Origin: Minwuiaceae bacterium
GTDB taxonomy: Bacteria > Pseudomonadota > Alphaproteobacteria > Minwuiales > Minwuiaceae
Length of the DNA stretch: 64,000 nucleotides
Assembly: GCA_028278525.1 (NCBI GenBank)
Contig: JANQEE010000060.1
Span: 1 to 64,000, forward strand
Direction: 5' to 3'
Below are positions 63,291 to 64,000 of the stretch, in pieces. The position numbers and the translations under genes are program-made. The notes under the pieces were generated by a model. The model was given only the letters and a program-made list of their open reading frames with translations, searched no databases and had not been told where the DNA came from. The number at the start of each line of letters is the position of its first letter. The stretch's first letter is position 1.

Positions 63291-63426
63291 AAGCGCTACC
63301 GCCACCCTGTTTTTGGTTGGCGGGAGATTACCGGAACCGGCGTGCCCGGGAAACCGAAACACGGCCCTTCCGGCTTTCATGACTGCACAGTAAGGTTCGC
63401 AAAATAACAACATTGGGGGACCAAGG

Positions 63427-64000
63427 ATGGCCGAAACGTACGACGCCGTCGTAATCGGGTCCGGTGTGGTCGGCGCGTCGACGGCGTTTCATCTGGCCAG
63501 GCTGGGCGGCCTGAAAGTCTGCATCGTCGAACGCGGGCAGATTTGCTCCGGCGGCACGGCGAAGTCCTGCGCCATCGTCCGGTCCCACTATTCGGTGCCG
63601 TCCAACACCGCACTGACACTGAAGAGTATCGAGATCTTCCGCAACTTCGCCGACTATCTGGAGGATCGGGAAGCGGAATCCGGCTTCGTCAATTCCGGCT
63701 ATCTGATCCTGGCGCCGGAAGGCGACATGGCCGACAAACTGCGCGACAATCTGGACATGCAGGCCGGCGTCGGCGCCGAGACCTTCCCGGTCGACAGACA
63801 GGACGCCTTACAACACCATCCGCTGCTCAATCTCGACGATATCGTCACCATCGGTTACGAACCCAATTCGGGTTACGCCGATCCGTACCTGACCACCGCC
63901 AGCTTCCTGAAAGCCGCGCGGGCGAAGGGCGTCACCGTCAAGACCGACTGCCCGGTGGCCGCGATCACCCATGCGAACGGCAAGGTAACCGGCGTACAGA
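63427..64000 (+). CDS. FAD-dependent DAO-family oxidoreductase, cut by the window edge
   Basis: 191 residues are visible, with no stop. The FAD-binding motif VVIGSGVVGASTAFHLARLG is followed by VERGQICSGGTAKSCAIVRSHY, typical of sarcosine oxidase beta/dimethylglycine-dehydrogenase-like oxidases. ATG 63427 has GGGGGA eight bases upstream. It diverges from soeA across 136 bases. It probably demethylates or oxidises a secondary amine; the rest lies beyond the window. Confidence 0.85.
   Translation, partial: MAETYDAVVIGSGVVGASTAFHLARLGGLKVCIVERGQICSGGTAKSCAIVRSHYSVPSNTALTLKSIEIFRNFADYLEDREAESGFVNSGYLILAPEGDMADKLRDNLDMQAGVGAETFPVDRQDALQHHPLLNLDDIVTIGYEPNSGYADPYLTTASFLKAARAKGVTVKTDCPVAAITHANGKVTGVQ

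Overview
The window is GC-rich, densely coded DNA with alphaproteobacterial traits: TRAP and ABC importers in quantity, a DUF1127 (YjiS-like) protein, a DmdA-like demethylase, SoeABC-type sulfite dehydrogenase, the PA2778/PA2779 pair, and roughly 100-bp palindromic repeats with cttcgagac ends. I infer a heterotrophic, probably marine or saline-water, alphaproteobacterium, possibly Rhodospirillales-like. The taxonomy is inference; no rRNA is present.

Layout. 0.2-4.5 kb: a divergent pair, an FAD/Fe-S 2-hydroxyacid dehydrogenase and a serine/alanine-glyoxylate aminotransferase. 4.6-9.5 kb: a cyclase-FHA fusion, a serine hydrolase, a long perfect hairpin, a small lipoprotein, a hot-dog-like protein and an MFS exporter. 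9.7-22 kb: a large catabolic locus. It holds a Tat-exported polyamine-type ABC importer, a GntR regulator, a PhyH dioxygenase, a CitE-like lyase, a DmdA/GcvT-like demethylase, a 2-hydroxyacid dehydrogenase and a DctPQM TRAP importer. 22-26.5 kb: a Bcr/CflA exporter and a large GGDEF-EAL protein. 26.7-32.5 kb: acyl-CoA ligase, enoyl-CoA hydratase, SDR, DAO oxidase and a Na+/H+ antiporter.

32.7-36.2 kb is an AT-richer insertion next to tRNA-Arg(CCU). It carries an unrecognised 806-residue protein with a zinc ribbon and a likely PD-(D/E)XK nuclease domain, plus an HNH nuclease gene broken by one inserted base. This is the best candidate for an undescribed (possibly defence) system. It is followed by a membrane methyltransferase under a Fur-box-like site, a DUF1127 protein and a 27-residue membrane peptide.

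37.9-48.2 kb: beta-oxidation genes, a PEP-mutase/isocitrate-lyase family enzyme, YqeC, PA2778/PA2779 (the former apparently using an ATT start), a sugar ABC importer and FolB. 48.5-54 kb: a signalling and envelope cluster of membrane Ser/Thr kinase, LysM-deacetylase, TPR/LysM lipoproteins and a PP2C phosphatase. 54-56.2 kb: two glutathione S-transferases and a TetR regulator with a perfect palindromic operator. 56.3-58.7 kb: an orphan ParB-like protein and an HTH plus NucS-like protein whose active site is degenerate. 58.7-63.3 kb: soeABC. A DAO-family oxidase runs off the right edge. No CRISPR, rRNA or transposase gene was seen.
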